This document shows, one piece after another, positions 17,234 to 26,016 of a DNA stretch of 40,585 bases; position 1 is the stretch's first letter; every line of letters starts with the position of its first letter. The notes beneath the pieces were generated by a model. It saw nothing but the letters and a program-made list of their open reading frames with translations. It ran no database searches and was not told the DNA's origin. This DNA comes from Polaromonas sp. YR568 (GTDB taxonomy: Bacteria; Pseudomonadota; Gammaproteobacteria; Burkholderiales; Burkholderiaceae_C), in contig CAMCUN010000033.1 of NCBI GenBank assembly GCA_945878995.1, positions 1 through 40,585 of the forward strand. Reading direction: 5' to 3'. The translations under genes and the position numbers were made by a program.

Positions 17234-17985
17234 TCGCGCCCCTTGCTCCAGCCTGGGGCAGCCAGCGCGTGCGCGCCCAGCCCTGCTCCACTGCGGCCGT
17301 ACCAAGCCGACAGCAGCGCCATCAGACCGTGCAGCAGCAGCACCACCCCCAGCAAAACCAGTCCCAAAGCCAGGGCCAGCGGTAAATCGCCTTTGCTGGT
17401 CTCCAGCGCAATGGCGGTGGTCATGACGCGGGTAAAGCCCTCGATGTTGCCGCCCACCACCATCACGGCACCCACCTCGGAGATGGCCCGGCCAAAGGCC
17501 GCTACCGCAATGGTGACCAACGCGTGGCGCTCGTCCCACAGCAGCAAGAGCGCGCGCACCTTGGGCCCGGCGCCCAAGGACTGCAATTGCTCGCCATGGG
17601 CGCGGTCGGCATCCTCAACCTGCTGGCGCACCAGAGCCACCACCACAGGCAACACCAAAATGGTTTGCGCCAGCACCATGGCCTTGAAAGAAAACAACCA
17701 ACCCAAAAAACCCAGCGGCCCGGAGCGCGACAGCAGCAGGTAAAGCACCAAACCCACCAACACCGAGGGCAAGGCCAGCGAGGTGTTGAGCACGGCCAGC
17801 AGCGCCTGGCGGCCAGCAAAGCGCTGCACCGCCAGCCAAGCACCCAGCCACAAGCCCAAACTGCAGGCCAAGAGGCAGGCCAGACCGCTGACGGCCAGCG
17901 AGCGCCCCACAATGGACAGCAGCTGCGCATCGAGCGAGGCCATCAACTGCCAAGCGCTGCGCAAGCTGTCTTCAATGAGGCTCAT
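17230..17985 (-). CDS. tupB: Tungstate ABC transporter permease
   Basis: This 251-residue protein has five to six hydrophobic helices and a cytoplasmic coupling loop (EQLQSLGAGPKVRALLLLWD) of the EAA type. The segment AFGRAISEVGAVMVVGGNI is characteristic of TupB. It forms the membrane channel of the TupABC importer. It begins 57 bp after the EgtB/SenA-like gene in the same orientation, so it may share its transcript. The tungstate supply may serve a W-dependent formate dehydrogenase elsewhere. The Mo hydroxylase in this window needs molybdenum instead (inference). Confidence 0.92.
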   Translation of the reverse strand: MSLIEDSLRSAWQLMASLDAQLLSIVGRSLAVSGLACLLACSLGLWLGAWLAVQRFAGRQALLAVLNTSLALPSVLVGLVLYLLLSRSGPLGFLGWLFSFKAMVLAQTILVLPVVVALVRQQVEDADRAHGEQLQSLGAGPKVRALLLLWDERHALVTIAVAAFGRAISEVGAVMVVGGNIEGFTRVMTTAIALETSKGDLPLALALGLVLLGVVLLLHGLMALLSAWYGRSGAGLGAHALAAPGWSKGRE

Positions 17986-18042
17986 GGCCGAGCGAGTTCA
18001 AAGCAAAATTTCTGGCCCTGAGCGCAGACAGACCCCCGTTTT

Positions 18043-19344
18043 TCACAGCGCGCACGAGCGAAAGCCGCAAAACAGCTGGTCGCTGGCTGGCTCGGCAAAG
18101 CGGCGAAAGCGCGCAGACTTCAGGCGCGTGCGGGTGGCCGCTGACCCCCCGCGCAAGACCTTGGCGCGGTCAAACCCCGCCTGGGAGTAGGCCGCGTCTG
18201 GGCCAGGCGCAAAACCAGGGTAAGGCCTGAAGGTGCTGGCCGTCCACTCCCAGACATCGCCCCAGCGAAAGCCGCGACGACTGGCCGTCTCAGCAGCCAT
18301 TTCCCATTCCAACTCCAATGGCAAGCGCCTACCGGCCCAGCAGCACCAGGCCTGGGCCTCCCACCAGCTCAGGTGCATGGCCGGTTGCAGCGGCGACATG
18401 CGGATGGCCTGGCCAAAGCGCCGCTGCATGACGGCGCCGCTGGCCACGCCAATGTGCTCCACATGGCGGGGCCCGCGCCGGCCCTCGCCCGCGGCCAGTG
18501 CTTGCAGCCAAGCCCAGCCTGGGGCCGACCAAAGTTCCTCGCGGTCGTAGCCGCCGTCGTCAACAAACTCGACAAACTGCGACCAACTCACGGGCTGGGC
18601 GTCAATTTCAAATTCAGGCACGGGCACGCCATGCTGGGGCTGCTCGTTGTCAAAGGCAAAGCCCACCGAGGGCTGGTCGGCCATGCCCGCCCTGCGCACA
18701 CTGCCCAAGAGCCAAGTGCAAGCCGGCAAGCACAAGGGCTCGCGCTGGGCCACGGCGGGCACGGCAAAAGCCTGCACCAAGGGGCGCTCCAAGGGCAGCT
18801 GCAGGGTTTGCGCCAGCTCGACCATGCGCTCGGCCTGCAGGTCTTCATGCAAGACGCAAAGCCTGAAAAAATACAACCCTTGGTCGTCGTCTGCAGCGTG
18901 CTCCAGCAGCGCCAAGGTGGTCTCTAAAGTCTGCAACAGGTAGGCCCGCAGCTCTGAGGCCTGGGGCAAACGCAGGTGCGCCCGCGCAGCCGGCGGAGCC
19001 TCCTCCCACCAAGCGTCGGCCTGGGGCAGGATAGACGCCAGGCGGGCCGCCTGAGGGTCACAGCGCAGGCCCAAATGGCGCTGCAGATTGCGAGCGATCC
19101 AGCGCTCTTGGAACCACGCTACCTCGCCCAACAGCCACAGCGCCTGCCCGTGCGCAGTCTGTGGGTCCGCAGCTGGCAGCAGCTCCAGCCCCCGCTCGAT
19201 GTGCGTGGCCAGCTGCAGGGTGTGGTTGCGCGCGTCCATGAGCGCGAGCGACAACACCTCGCGCCCAGCGCGCCGGATCAATGGCGTGTCCAGCCAGGCG
19301 GCGCTGCCCGAGGCGAGTTGATAAGGGGAGGCGTCGGCGGGCAT
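18043..19344 (-). CDS. EgtB/SenA-type SUMF1-fold protein with altered iron-site residues
   Basis: This 433-residue protein has the two-domain build of the EgtB/SenA family: an N-terminal DinB-like helical domain (about 1-190) and a C-terminal formylglycine-generating-enzyme-like domain (about 195-433) with GDVWEWTASTFRPYPGF and the terminal GFRSCAL. EgtB adds cysteine-type sulfur and SenA adds a selenosugar to hercynine. The segments ERWIARNLQR, CDP..RLASI and LYFFRL..HED suggest the betaproteobacterial SenA branch (recollection, not a search). EgtB holds iron with three histidines, one in a GH-x-x-WF segment and two in HX3HXE. Here these read LGEVAWFQE (E74) and HEDLQAE (H166, Q170, E172), so two of three histidines are replaced. 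It lies 18 bp after dxs and 57 bp before tupB. No SenB, SelD-like, EgtD or EgtE gene is nearby. It may be a pseudoenzyme or have a new metal site. Confidence 0.8.
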   Translation of the reverse strand: MPADASPYQLASGSAAWLDTPLIRRAGREVLSLALMDARNHTLQLATHIERGLELLPAADPQTAHGQALWLLGEVAWFQERWIARNLQRHLGLRCDPQAARLASILPQADAWWEEAPPAARAHLRLPQASELRAYLLQTLETTLALLEHAADDDQGLYFFRLCVLHEDLQAERMVELAQTLQLPLERPLVQAFAVPAVAQREPLCLPACTWLLGSVRRAGMADQPSVGFAFDNEQPQHGVPVPEFEIDAQPVSWSQFVEFVDDGGYDREELWSAPGWAWLQALAAGEGRRGPRHVEHIGVASGAVMQRRFGQAIRMSPLQPAMHLSWWEAQAWCCWAGRRLPLELEWEMAAETASRRGFRWGDVWEWTASTFRPYPGFAPGPDAAYSQAGFDRAKVLRGGSAATRTRLKSARFRRFAEPASDQLFCGFRSCAL

Positions 19345-19362
19345 GGAACCGACAGCCCGCGC

Positions 19363-21255
19363 TCAGGCCACCGACTTGAGCTGGGATTTGCCTGCGCGCA
19401 GCGGGGCCAAGTCGCCAAAGCGAGCCAGCACAGACGCTTCAATGCCCGCGGCGTCCAGGCCTTGGGCAGCCAGCAACTTGGCCGGATCGCCATGCTCAAT
19501 GAACTCGTCAGGCAGACCCAGGTGCAGCACCGGCGTGCTCAGCCCCGCCTGGGCCAAGGCCTCGCTGACCGCACTGCCCGCGCCGCCCATCAGCGCACCC
19601 TCCTCCACCGTCACCAGCGCTTGGTGGCTGGCCGCCACCTGCAGCAGCAGCTCGGTGTCCAGCGGCTTGGCCCAGCGCATGTTGACCACGGTGATGCCCA
19701 GCTTGCGCGCCGCCTCCAAGGCCGGGTAGAGCAAGGTGCCAAAAGCCAAAATGGCCACACCTTGGCCTTGCTCGCGGATCTCGCCCTTGGCATAGGGCAA
19801 GCCCTCCAGCCCGGCTTGCATGGGCACGCCCGCGCCCGCGCCACGCGGGTAGCGCACGGCCACCGGGTGGTTTTGCGCGTAAGCGGTGGACAAGAGCTGT
19901 CGGCACTCGTTTTCATCGGCCGGACAAGCCAGGGCCATGTTGGGGATGCAGCGAATAAAGGGGATGTCGTACACGCCTGCGTGGGTGGCGCCGTCGGCGC
20001 CCACCAGGCCCGCGCGGTCCAGTGCAAACACCACCGGCAGGTTTTGCAGCGCCACATCGTGCACCAGCTGGTCGTAGCCGCGCTGTAAAAAGGTGGAGTA
20101 AATGGCCACCACCGGTTTCAAGCCCTCGCAGGCCATGCCGGCGGCAAAGGTCACGGCATGCTGCTCGGCAATGCCCACGTCATGGTAGCGCTCAGGAAAA
20201 CGCTGGTGGAACTCGACCATGCCCGAGCCTTCGCGCATGGCGGGGGTGATGGCCACCAAGCGTTTGTCTTGCTCGGCCATGTCGCACAGCCAGCGGCCAA
20301 AGACCTGGGTGAAGGTGGGCTTGGGCGGCGTGGCGGGCTTGGTCAGGCCCACGGCGGGGTCGAACTTGCCGGGGCCGTGGTAGGCAATTGGGTCGGCCTC
20401 GGCCAACTGGTAGCCCTGGCCTTTTTTGGTCACCACATGCAAAAACTGCGGCCCTTTGAGGTGCTTGATGTTCTCCAGAGTCGGGATCAGCGAGTCCAGG
20501 TCGTGCCCGTCGATGGGGCCGATGTAGTTGAAGCCAAAATTTTCAAACAAGGTGGCTGGCACCACCATGCCTTTGGCGTGCGACTCCAAGCGTTTGGCCA
20601 GCTCAAACAGCGGCGGCGCATTTTTGAGCACCTGCTTGCCCACGCTTTTGGCAGCCGCATAAAACTGCCCGCTCATGAGCTGGGCCAGGTAACGGTTGAG
20701 CGCGCCCACGGGCGGGCTGATGCTCATGTCGTTGTCGTTGAGCACCACCAGCAAGCGGCAGTCGGACACGCCGGCGTTGTTCAGTGCCTCAAAAGCCATG
20801 CCCGCGCTCATGGCACCGTCGCCAATGATGGCCACCGCGTGGCGTTGCTCGCCCTTTTGCTTGGCTGCCAGCGCCATGCCCAGGGCGGCCGAGATGGAAG
20901 TGGACGAGTGCGCCGTGCCAAAAGTGTCGTACTCGCTTTCGTCGCGCCTGGGGAAACCCGACAAGCCGCCCAACTGGCGCAGCGTGTGCATGCGATCGCG
21001 CCGGCCGGTCAGGATTTTGTGCGGGTAAGTCTGGTGGCCCACGTCCCACACCAGGCGGTCGTCGGGGGTGTCAAACACATAGTGCAGGGCCACGGTCAGC
21101 TCCACCGTGCCCAAGTTAGAGCTTAAATGCCCGCCTGTGCGCGAGACACTCTCGAGCAGGTAGGCACGCAACTCTTGCGCCAGTCGGGCCAGTTGCGGGC
21201 GGGGCAGGCGGCGCAAATCGGCCGGGCTGTGGATGGTGTCAAGCAAGGGGTACAT
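19363..21255 (-). CDS. dxs: 1-deoxy-D-xylulose-5-phosphate synthase
   Basis: This 630-residue thiamine-diphosphate enzyme condenses pyruvate with glyceraldehyde-3-phosphate, the first step of the MEP isoprenoid pathway. Visible features are [16 protein letters not shown], the ThDP motif GDGAMSAG near residue 147, the catalytic glutamate in GIAEQHAV near 363 and the transketolase C-terminal domain. I chose the ATG at 21255. The TTG one codon before is possible, but the AGAGGAA ribosome-binding site is spaced best for the ATG. It follows ispA by 34 bp, an arrangement (xseB-ispA-dxs) common in proteobacteria. Confidence 0.97.
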   Translation of the reverse strand: MYPLLDTIHSPADLRRLPRPQLARLAQELRAYLLESVSRTGGHLSSNLGTVELTVALHYVFDTPDDRLVWDVGHQTYPHKILTGRRDRMHTLRQLGGLSGFPRRDESEYDTFGTAHSSTSISAALGMALAAKQKGEQRHAVAIIGDGAMSAGMAFEALNNAGVSDCRLLVVLNDNDMSISPPVGALNRYLAQLMSGQFYAAAKSVGKQVLKNAPPLFELAKRLESHAKGMVVPATLFENFGFNYIGPIDGHDLDSLIPTLENIKHLKGPQFLHVVTKKGQGYQLAEADPIAYHGPGKFDPAVGLTKPATPPKPTFTQVFGRWLCDMAEQDKRLVAITPAMREGSGMVEFHQRFPERYHDVGIAEQHAVTFAAGMACEGLKPVVAIYSTFLQRGYDQLVHDVALQNLPVVFALDRAGLVGADGATHAGVYDIPFIRCIPNMALACPADENECRQLLSTAYAQNHPVAVRYPRGAGAGVPMQAGLEGLPYAKGEIREQGQGVAILAFGTLLYPALEAARKLGITVVNMRWAKPLDTELLLQVAASHQALVTVEEGALMGGAGSAVSEALAQAGLSTPVLHLGLPDEFIEHGDPAKLLAAQGLDAAGIEASVLARFGDLAPLRAGKSQLKSVA

Positions 21256-21289
21256 CAAAATTCCTCTGCAATGTCGGTGCGAGCAGCCT

Positions 21290-22213
21290 TCAGAAAATGC
21301 GGTTCACGAGCTTGTCAGCCAGCGCCTGAAGTGGCGCGGTGTGCTTGAGCCCGCTGGCGCGCAGACTGGCGCGCGCCTGAGACAACAGCTCTTGAGCATA
21401 GTTCTGCGAGCTGCTCAGGCCCATGAGCGAGACAAATGTGGGCTTGTCCTGGGCCGCGTCTTTGCCCGCGGTTTTGCCCAAGGTGTTGGAGTCGGCGGTG
21501 ACGTCCAAAATATCGTCCACCACCTGGAAGGCCAGCCCCATGGCGCTGCCGTAATCGGTGAGCGCATTCAAACTGTGGGGCTCCACAGGCCCACAGACCG
21601 CGCCCATGAGCACGCTGGCTTGGAGCAAGGCGCCGGTTTTGAGCCTGTGCATCTGGTGCAACTGGTCCGAATTGAGCGGCAAGCCCACGCTGGCCAGGTC
21701 TATGGCCTGCCCCCCCGCCATGCCGGCGGCACCCGCCGCTTGGGCCAACATGCGGCACAAACGGGCTTGGCTGGCCACGGGCAGCGAGCCATCGTCCGGC
21801 GTCAAAAGCTCAAAAGCCAGGGCTTGCAAGGCATCGCCCGCGAGCAAAGCGGCGGCCTCGCCAAAGCGCACATGCACCGTGGGCAGGCCACGGCGCAACA
21901 CGTCGTTGTCCATGCAGGGCATGTCGTCATGGACCAAGGAGTAAGCGTGAATCAGCTCCACCGCACAGGCCGCGCGCACAGCCGCCTCGGGCGGCGCGCC
22001 CACCGCTTGGGCGCTGGCCAGCGCCAACAGCGGCCGCATTCGCTTGCCACCGCCCAAGACGGCATAGCGCATGGGCTCGGCAAGGCTTGGGGGCACCTGC
22101 CCCGGCGGCGCCACCCAGCACTCCAGTGCCTGCTCGACCAGGGCCAACTGAACAGCGGTCCAAGCGCCCAGATCAAAAGCCTCGGCATGACAGAAGGCAG
22201 GCGATGAGCTCAC
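21290..22213 (-). CDS. ispA: Farnesyl diphosphate synthase (polyprenyl synthase)
   Basis: The protein has 307 residues from a GTG at 22213, which has an AGGA ribosome-binding site 7 nt upstream. An upstream GTG at 22258 would add 15 residues of poor quality. The two aspartate-rich motifs of chain-elongating prenyltransferases are present: DDMPCMDND near residue 99 and DDILD near 234, with GGGKRMRP at the substrate site. It makes farnesyl diphosphate from isopentenyl and dimethylallyl diphosphate for quinones and undecaprenyl carriers. It lies between xseB and dxs. Confidence 0.95.
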   Translation of the reverse strand: MSSSPAFCHAEAFDLGAWTAVQLALVEQALECWVAPPGQVPPSLAEPMRYAVLGGGKRMRPLLALASAQAVGAPPEAAVRAACAVELIHAYSLVHDDMPCMDNDVLRRGLPTVHVRFGEAAALLAGDALQALAFELLTPDDGSLPVASQARLCRMLAQAAGAAGMAGGQAIDLASVGLPLNSDQLHQMHRLKTGALLQASVLMGAVCGPVEPHSLNALTDYGSAMGLAFQVVDDILDVTADSNTLGKTAGKDAAQDKPTFVSLMGLSSSQNYAQELLSQARASLRASGLKHTAPLQALADKLVNRIF

Positions 22214-22259
22214 AACAAATCCTGGGGGAGTAAGAACACAAACACCAAGGGACGGCACT

Positions 22260-22517
22260 TCAGCCCTGTTCCCACGGCTTAAGCTCGCCAGACTCTAGCA
22301 CTTTGATTTGATGCTCGACGGCAGACAGCTTGTCCCGGCAAAAGGCCAGCAGTTGAGCCCCACGCTGGTAAGCAGTGAGCAACTGGTCCAGCGGCAACTG
22401 GCCAGACTCCAATCTCGAGACGAGTTGCTCCAACTCCTGCAGTGCCGCCTCGTAACTGGCCGGCGCAAGCCCAGCGGCTGGCGTCGAATCGTTGGCAATG
22501 GCTTTGGACGTGGGCAT
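22260..22517 (-). CDS. xseB: Exodeoxyribonuclease VII small subunit
   Basis: The protein has 85 residues from the ATG at 22517. The core [20 protein letters not shown] then [16 protein letters not shown] is the XseB helical-hairpin signature. The small subunit binds the XseA catalytic subunit, which is not in the window. A GTG at 22556 would add 13 residues. Neither start has a clear ribosome-binding site, so the N-terminus is uncertain. It heads the ispA-dxs run. Its promoter must lie in the 254-bp region shared with the divergent oxygenase gene. Confidence 0.93.
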   Translation of the reverse strand: MPTSKAIANDSTPAAGLAPASYEAALQELEQLVSRLESGQLPLDQLLTAYQRGAQLLAFCRDKLSAVEHQIKVLESGELKPWEQG

Positions 22518-22647
22518 GAAGGGAGGAATTTGTATCGGTCTGATGATTTTAGGCACAAGACCAGGCCGTGCCTGGACGCCAGCTCTCGTTCAAGCCAGAC
22601 CGTCCCAGACCCGCACGGACGGCCCAGGTGGAGGGGCGGGAGGAGAC

Positions 22648-22676
22648 CTGACCCACTGAGCCCTCAGGGCTACAAT
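22648..22676 (+). promoter_or_regulatory. Promoter of the oxygenase operon with an internal palindrome
   Basis: CTGACC (22648-22653) and TACAAT (22671-22676) are 17 bp apart, a sigma-70 layout with 4/6 and 5/6 matches. The palindrome AGCCCT-C-AGGGCT (22659-22671) occupies the spacer and touches the -10 box, which is a good place for a repressor. Transcription would start near 22683. Confidence 0.55.
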
Positions 22677-22690
22677 AAAAAGTCTTATTG

Positions 22691-22719
22691 CAAGCCCGCC
22701 CCCGGGCTTGTTTAGCTTT
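22691..22719 (+). terminator. Leader hairpin with terminator-like shape
   Basis: CAAGCCCG-CCCC-CGGGCTTG is a perfect 8-bp stem with a 4-nt loop, followed by TTTAGCTTT. It lies only about 8 nt past the predicted transcription start and 60 nt before the oxygenase start codon. It may be an attenuator or a 5' stabilising hairpin. It could also end transcripts entering from the left. Confidence 0.5.
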
Positions 22720-22771
22720 GTCCAGCGCCCTCTTTCTGGACCTACTTTGCCGGGGTGAACCCACCATCATC

Positions 22772-23890
22772 ATGTCCGATCTGAGCCTTCGCCTGCTGCA
22801 AGCGTCCAGCCAGCTGCCCGTGAGCAGCTATTTTGACCAGGCCCTGTACGACAAGGAGCAGCAAAGGCTGTTTGCCCGTGGCCCCAAGTACCTGGGCCAT
22901 GAATTGGCGGTGCCCCTGATTGGCGACTACTACGCCCTGCCCCAGGAGGGCGAGGGTCGCGCCCTGGTGCGCAACGCATCGGGGGTCGAACTCATCTCCA
23001 ACGTTTGCCGCCACCGCCAAGCCGTGATGCTCAAAGGCCGGGGCAACACCGCCAGCCACATCGTCTGCCCGTTGCACCGCTGGACTTACAACACCAGCGG
23101 AGAACTCGTAGGGGCACCCCACTTTCAAATCGACCCCTGCCTCAACCTCAACAAATACAAGACCCGAACCTGGAATGGGCTGATTTTTGAGGACAACGGC
23201 CGTGACATCGCGGCCGACCTGGCGGGCATGGGGGCAGCGAGCGACCTGGACTTCACCGGCTACCAGCTCGACAAGGTGCAGTTGCATCAGTGCAACTACA
23301 ACTGGAAAACCTTTATTGAGGTTTACCTGGAGGACTACCACGTCGGGCCGTTTCACCCGGGCTTGGGCAATTTTGTGACCTGCGACGACCTGCGCTGGGA
23401 CCTGGGCCACCACTACTCGAAGCAGACCGTGGGCGTGTCCGACAAGCTGGGCAAGCCGGGCACAGATGTCTACAAAAAGTGGCATGACGTGGTGCTGCAG
23501 TACCGGGGCGGCGAGCCGCCCAAGTACGGCGCCATCTGGCTGACCTGTTACCCGCACATCATGATCGAGTGGTACCCCCATGTGCTGGTGGTCAGCACCC
23601 TGGTGCCCCAGGGCCCGAGTCAAACGCTGAATTTGGTTGAGTTTTACTACCCCGAGGAAATTTGCGCTTTTGAGCGCGAGTTTATTGAGGCCCAGCAAGC
23701 GGCTTACATGGAAACCTGTGTGGAAGACGACGAAATCGCCCAGCGCATGGACGCCGGTCGGCTGGCCCTGGTGCGGCGCGGTGACAACGAATTTGGCCCC
23801 TACCAAAGCCCCATGGAGGACGGCATGCAGCACTTTCACGAGTGGTACCGCCGCGAAATGGGCGCCTCCAAGACCCCTCAAACGGTTTGA
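22772..23890 (+). CDS. Rieske non-heme iron oxygenase, alpha-subunit type
   Basis: The protein has 372 residues from the ATG at 22772. The Rieske [2Fe-2S] ligands are C79-X-H81 and C99-X2-H102 (CRHR, CPLHRW). The mononuclear iron motif reads NWKTFIEVYLEDYHVGPFHP, with the two histidines four residues apart. The C-terminal GPYQSPMEDGMQHFHEWYR is the signature of the choline-monooxygenase/aromatic-ring-hydroxylating alpha-subunit group. No reductase or ferredoxin gene is adjacent, so electron donors must be encoded elsewhere. The substrate is unknown. It is translationally linked to the following EamA gene. Confidence 0.9.
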   Translation: MSDLSLRLLQASSQLPVSSYFDQALYDKEQQRLFARGPKYLGHELAVPLIGDYYALPQEGEGRALVRNASGVELISNVCRHRQAVMLKGRGNTASHIVCPLHRWTYNTSGELVGAPHFQIDPCLNLNKYKTRTWNGLIFEDNGRDIAADLAGMGAASDLDFTGYQLDKVQLHQCNYNWKTFIEVYLEDYHVGPFHPGLGNFVTCDDLRWDLGHHYSKQTVGVSDKLGKPGTDVYKKWHDVVLQYRGGEPPKYGAIWLTCYPHIMIEWYPHVLVVSTLVPQGPSQTLNLVEFYYPEEICAFEREFIEAQQAAYMETCVEDDEIAQRMDAGRLALVRRGDNEFGPYQSPMEDGMQHFHEWYRREMGASKTPQTV

Positions 23891-24807
23891 GCACCAGCCA
23901 CCCGCACCCCAGCCGCGCTCAGCCCAGTGCAGCGCTGTGGATGCTGCTGGCATCCCTTTTCTTTGCCAGCATGGGCGTGTGTGTCAAGCTCGCGTCCAGC
24001 CACTTCAACGCCTTTGAGCTGGTGTTTTACCGGGGCGTGGTGAGTGCCTTGCTGATGGCCTGGCTGATGCGCGCACGCGGCACCCCATTGGCCACGCCTG
24101 TGGCTGGCGCCCAAGCTTGGCGCAGTCTGGTGGGCGTGGTTTCACTGGCGGCCTGGTTTTACGCCATTGGCCAATTGCCCTTAGCGACCGCCATGACGCT
24201 GAACTACATGAGCAGCATTTGGCTGGGCGCCTTCATCATGGGCGGCGGCTTGCTGTTGGGGCGGGTGGTGGCGGGCCAAGGCGCCCTCATTGCCGCCGTG
24301 CTGGCAAGCTTTGCCGGGGTGGTCATGGTCTTGCAGCCCACCTTGGAGAAAAACCAGCTGTTCGCCGGCGTGGTGGGCCTGTTTTCGGGCCTGTTGGCGG
24401 CCGTGGCTTATTTGCAAGTCACCACCCTGGGCCGCTTGGGTGAGCCCGCCGAACGCACCGTGTATTACTTTGCCCTGGCCTGCGCCTTGGGCGGCGCCCT
24501 GGGCATGGGCGTTGGGGGCGTCTCCCCTTGGGATTGGGGCGCAGCTGTGTGGCTGCTGCCCATTGGCATTTTGGCCACGGGCGGGCAGTGGTGCATGACG
24601 CGGGCCTACAGCGATGGGGCCACCTTGGTGGTGGCCAACCTGCAGTACTCGGGCATTGTGTTTGGCGCGCTCTACAGCCTGCTGCTGTTTGGCGACCAGA
24701 TTCCCCTGACAGGCTGGCTGGGCATGCTGATCATCACCGCCAGTGGCATCATGGCCACCGTATTGCGCGCGCGGGCTTTGCCGCGCGCCCCCGCTGAAGA
24801 CCACTGA
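23887..24807 (+). CDS. EamA/DMT family transporter
   Basis: This is a membrane protein of about 306 residues with ten hydrophobic helices in two EamA repeats. Helices include WMLLASLFFASMGVCVKLAS and SGIVFGALYSLLLFGD. The family exports or imports metabolites such as amino acids and purines, and the substrate is not readable here. A TTG at 23887 overlaps the oxygenase stop as TTGA and is the preferred start. The first internal ATG (23941) would already be inside helix 1, so it is less likely. It sits in the oxygenase-sulfurtransferase operon. Confidence 0.85.
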   Translation: MSTSHPHPSRAQPSAALWMLLASLFFASMGVCVKLASSHFNAFELVFYRGVVSALLMAWLMRARGTPLATPVAGAQAWRSLVGVVSLAAWFYAIGQLPLATAMTLNYMSSIWLGAFIMGGGLLLGRVVAGQGALIAAVLASFAGVVMVLQPTLEKNQLFAGVVGLFSGLLAAVAYLQVTTLGRLGEPAERTVYYFALACALGGALGMGVGGVSPWDWGAAVWLLPIGILATGGQWCMTRAYSDGATLVVANLQYSGIVFGALYSLLLFGDQIPLTGWLGMLIITASGIMATVLRARALPRAPAEDH

Positions 24808-24825
24808 ACACAAGGAGACAAGCCC

Positions 24826-25722
24826 ATGTACCGCACTTTGATCACCCCCGAGCAGCTCCAGGACCTGCAGGCCCAAGGCCAGCAAGTGATGGTGTTCGAT
24901 TGCAGCTTCGATCTGATGCAGCCATCGGCGGGCGCGCAACAGTTTGAACAAGCGCACATTCCTGGCGCTGTGTACGCCAACCTGAACACAGACCTGAGCG
25001 CCCATAAGGAGGGCGCGGGCTCGCACGGCTCTTCCACGGCGGGTGGGGCCGACAGACCGAGCTCAGGCGGCCGCCATCCCCTGCCCAACCGGGAGCGCTT
25101 TGCGCTGTGGCTGTCCAGCGTGGGCTTGTCCAACACCATACAAGCCGTGGCCTACGACAGACAGGGCTGCAACTACTGTGGGCGCTTGTGGTGGATGCTC
25201 AAGTGGGCCGGCCACGAGGCCGTGGCCGTGCTCGACGGCGGCCTGCAAGGCTGGCAAGCCGCCGGTGGCCAGCTCGCACATGGCAGCGCGGCGGTGCATG
25301 TTCAAAGCAGTTTCAAGCTGGGCCCCAGTTTGGCCCGCTCGGTCAGTGTGGAGGAGGTCGAGCAAGGCCTGCAAGGGGCGCAGCAAACCGTGGTGGATGC
25401 CCGGGTACCCGCGCGTTTTCGAGGTGAGGTCGAACCCCTGGACCCAGTGGCCGGCCGCATTCCGGGCGCACTCAACCGGCCCTTTGCCCAGAACCTAGGG
25501 CCTGACGGCCGCTTCAAGCCCGCCGAGCAACTGCGGCTGGAGTTTGAACAACTGCTGGGCACGCGCGACCCCGCCGGCGTGGTGCACCAGTGCGGCAGTG
25601 GGGTCAGTGCCCTGCCCAATTTATTGGCCATGGAGATCGCGGGCCTGGGCGGCAGCGGCTTGTTTGCAGGGAGCTGGAGCGAGTGGTGCAGCGATGCGCG
25701 CAGGCCGGTGGCCAAAGGCTAA
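24826..25722 (+). CDS. Thiosulfate/3-mercaptopyruvate sulfurtransferase (rhodanese)
   Basis: This 298-residue protein has two rhodanese domains. The active-site loop in the second domain is CGSGVSA with cysteine 256, closest to the CGSGVTA of 3-mercaptopyruvate sulfurtransferases rather than the CRKGVT of thiosulfate-specific enzymes. The N-terminal domain has VFDCSFDLMQPSAG and HIPGAVYANLN. The segment at residues 60-85 is a Gly/Ser-rich loop. The ATG has an AAGGAGA ribosome-binding site. It lies 18 bp after the EamA gene and closes this operon. Confidence 0.92.
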   Translation: MYRTLITPEQLQDLQAQGQQVMVFDCSFDLMQPSAGAQQFEQAHIPGAVYANLNTDLSAHKEGAGSHGSSTAGGADRPSSGGRHPLPNRERFALWLSSVGLSNTIQAVAYDRQGCNYCGRLWWMLKWAGHEAVAVLDGGLQGWQAAGGQLAHGSAAVHVQSSFKLGPSLARSVSVEEVEQGLQGAQQTVVDARVPARFRGEVEPLDPVAGRIPGALNRPFAQNLGPDGRFKPAEQLRLEFEQLLGTRDPAGVVHQCGSGVSALPNLLAMEIAGLGGSGLFAGSWSEWCSDARRPVAKG

Positions 25723-25810
25723 AACCCTCCATCCCAAACAAACAGTTCAGGCCGTCAGCCCACGCTGACAGGGGCTGCGCGAGGCGGCGCACAAGCTGGC
25801 GTCGCCCCGC

Positions 25811-25936
25811 ATGACAATGGCCTGCGCAGGCGGCCGCGAGCATGGCATCAGCTTGAAAACCATGGGCTTGACCTTCCTCAGCGGAATCATTTTGCTGGCA
25901 TTCATCAACCTGGTCCGCCGAAGCAGCAAGCGCTAG
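25811..25936 (+). CDS. Candidate small membrane protein (41 residues)
   Basis: The frame from ATG 25811 encodes 41 residues that end in one hydrophobic helix (MGLTFLSGIILLAFINLV) followed by RRSSKR, the usual pattern of a small single-span protein with a cytosolic basic tail. Shorter starts exist at 25817 and 25862. No ribosome-binding site is clear for any. The frame fills most of the 294-bp gap between the sulfurtransferase and the ZIP gene. I recognise no homologue. Confidence 0.25.
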   Translation: MTMACAGGREHGISLKTMGLTFLSGIILLAFINLVRRSSKR

Positions 25937-26016
25937 AGCGCCGCTTCAGCTGCAACTGTGGGGCTGACGCGCAAGCTCAGCAGGGCCCTGTGGTCCAGCA
26001 CGGGCTCACAAGCCCG

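Noticed and set aside
18043..19344. Calling the gene senA or egtB outright
   Set aside because: The canonical iron ligands are changed and no partner gene (senB, selD-type, egtD) is adjacent, so a functional name would overstate the evidence.
21253..21258. TTG at 21258 as the dxs start
   Set aside because: The ATG at 21255 has the better spacing to the AGAGGAA ribosome-binding site.
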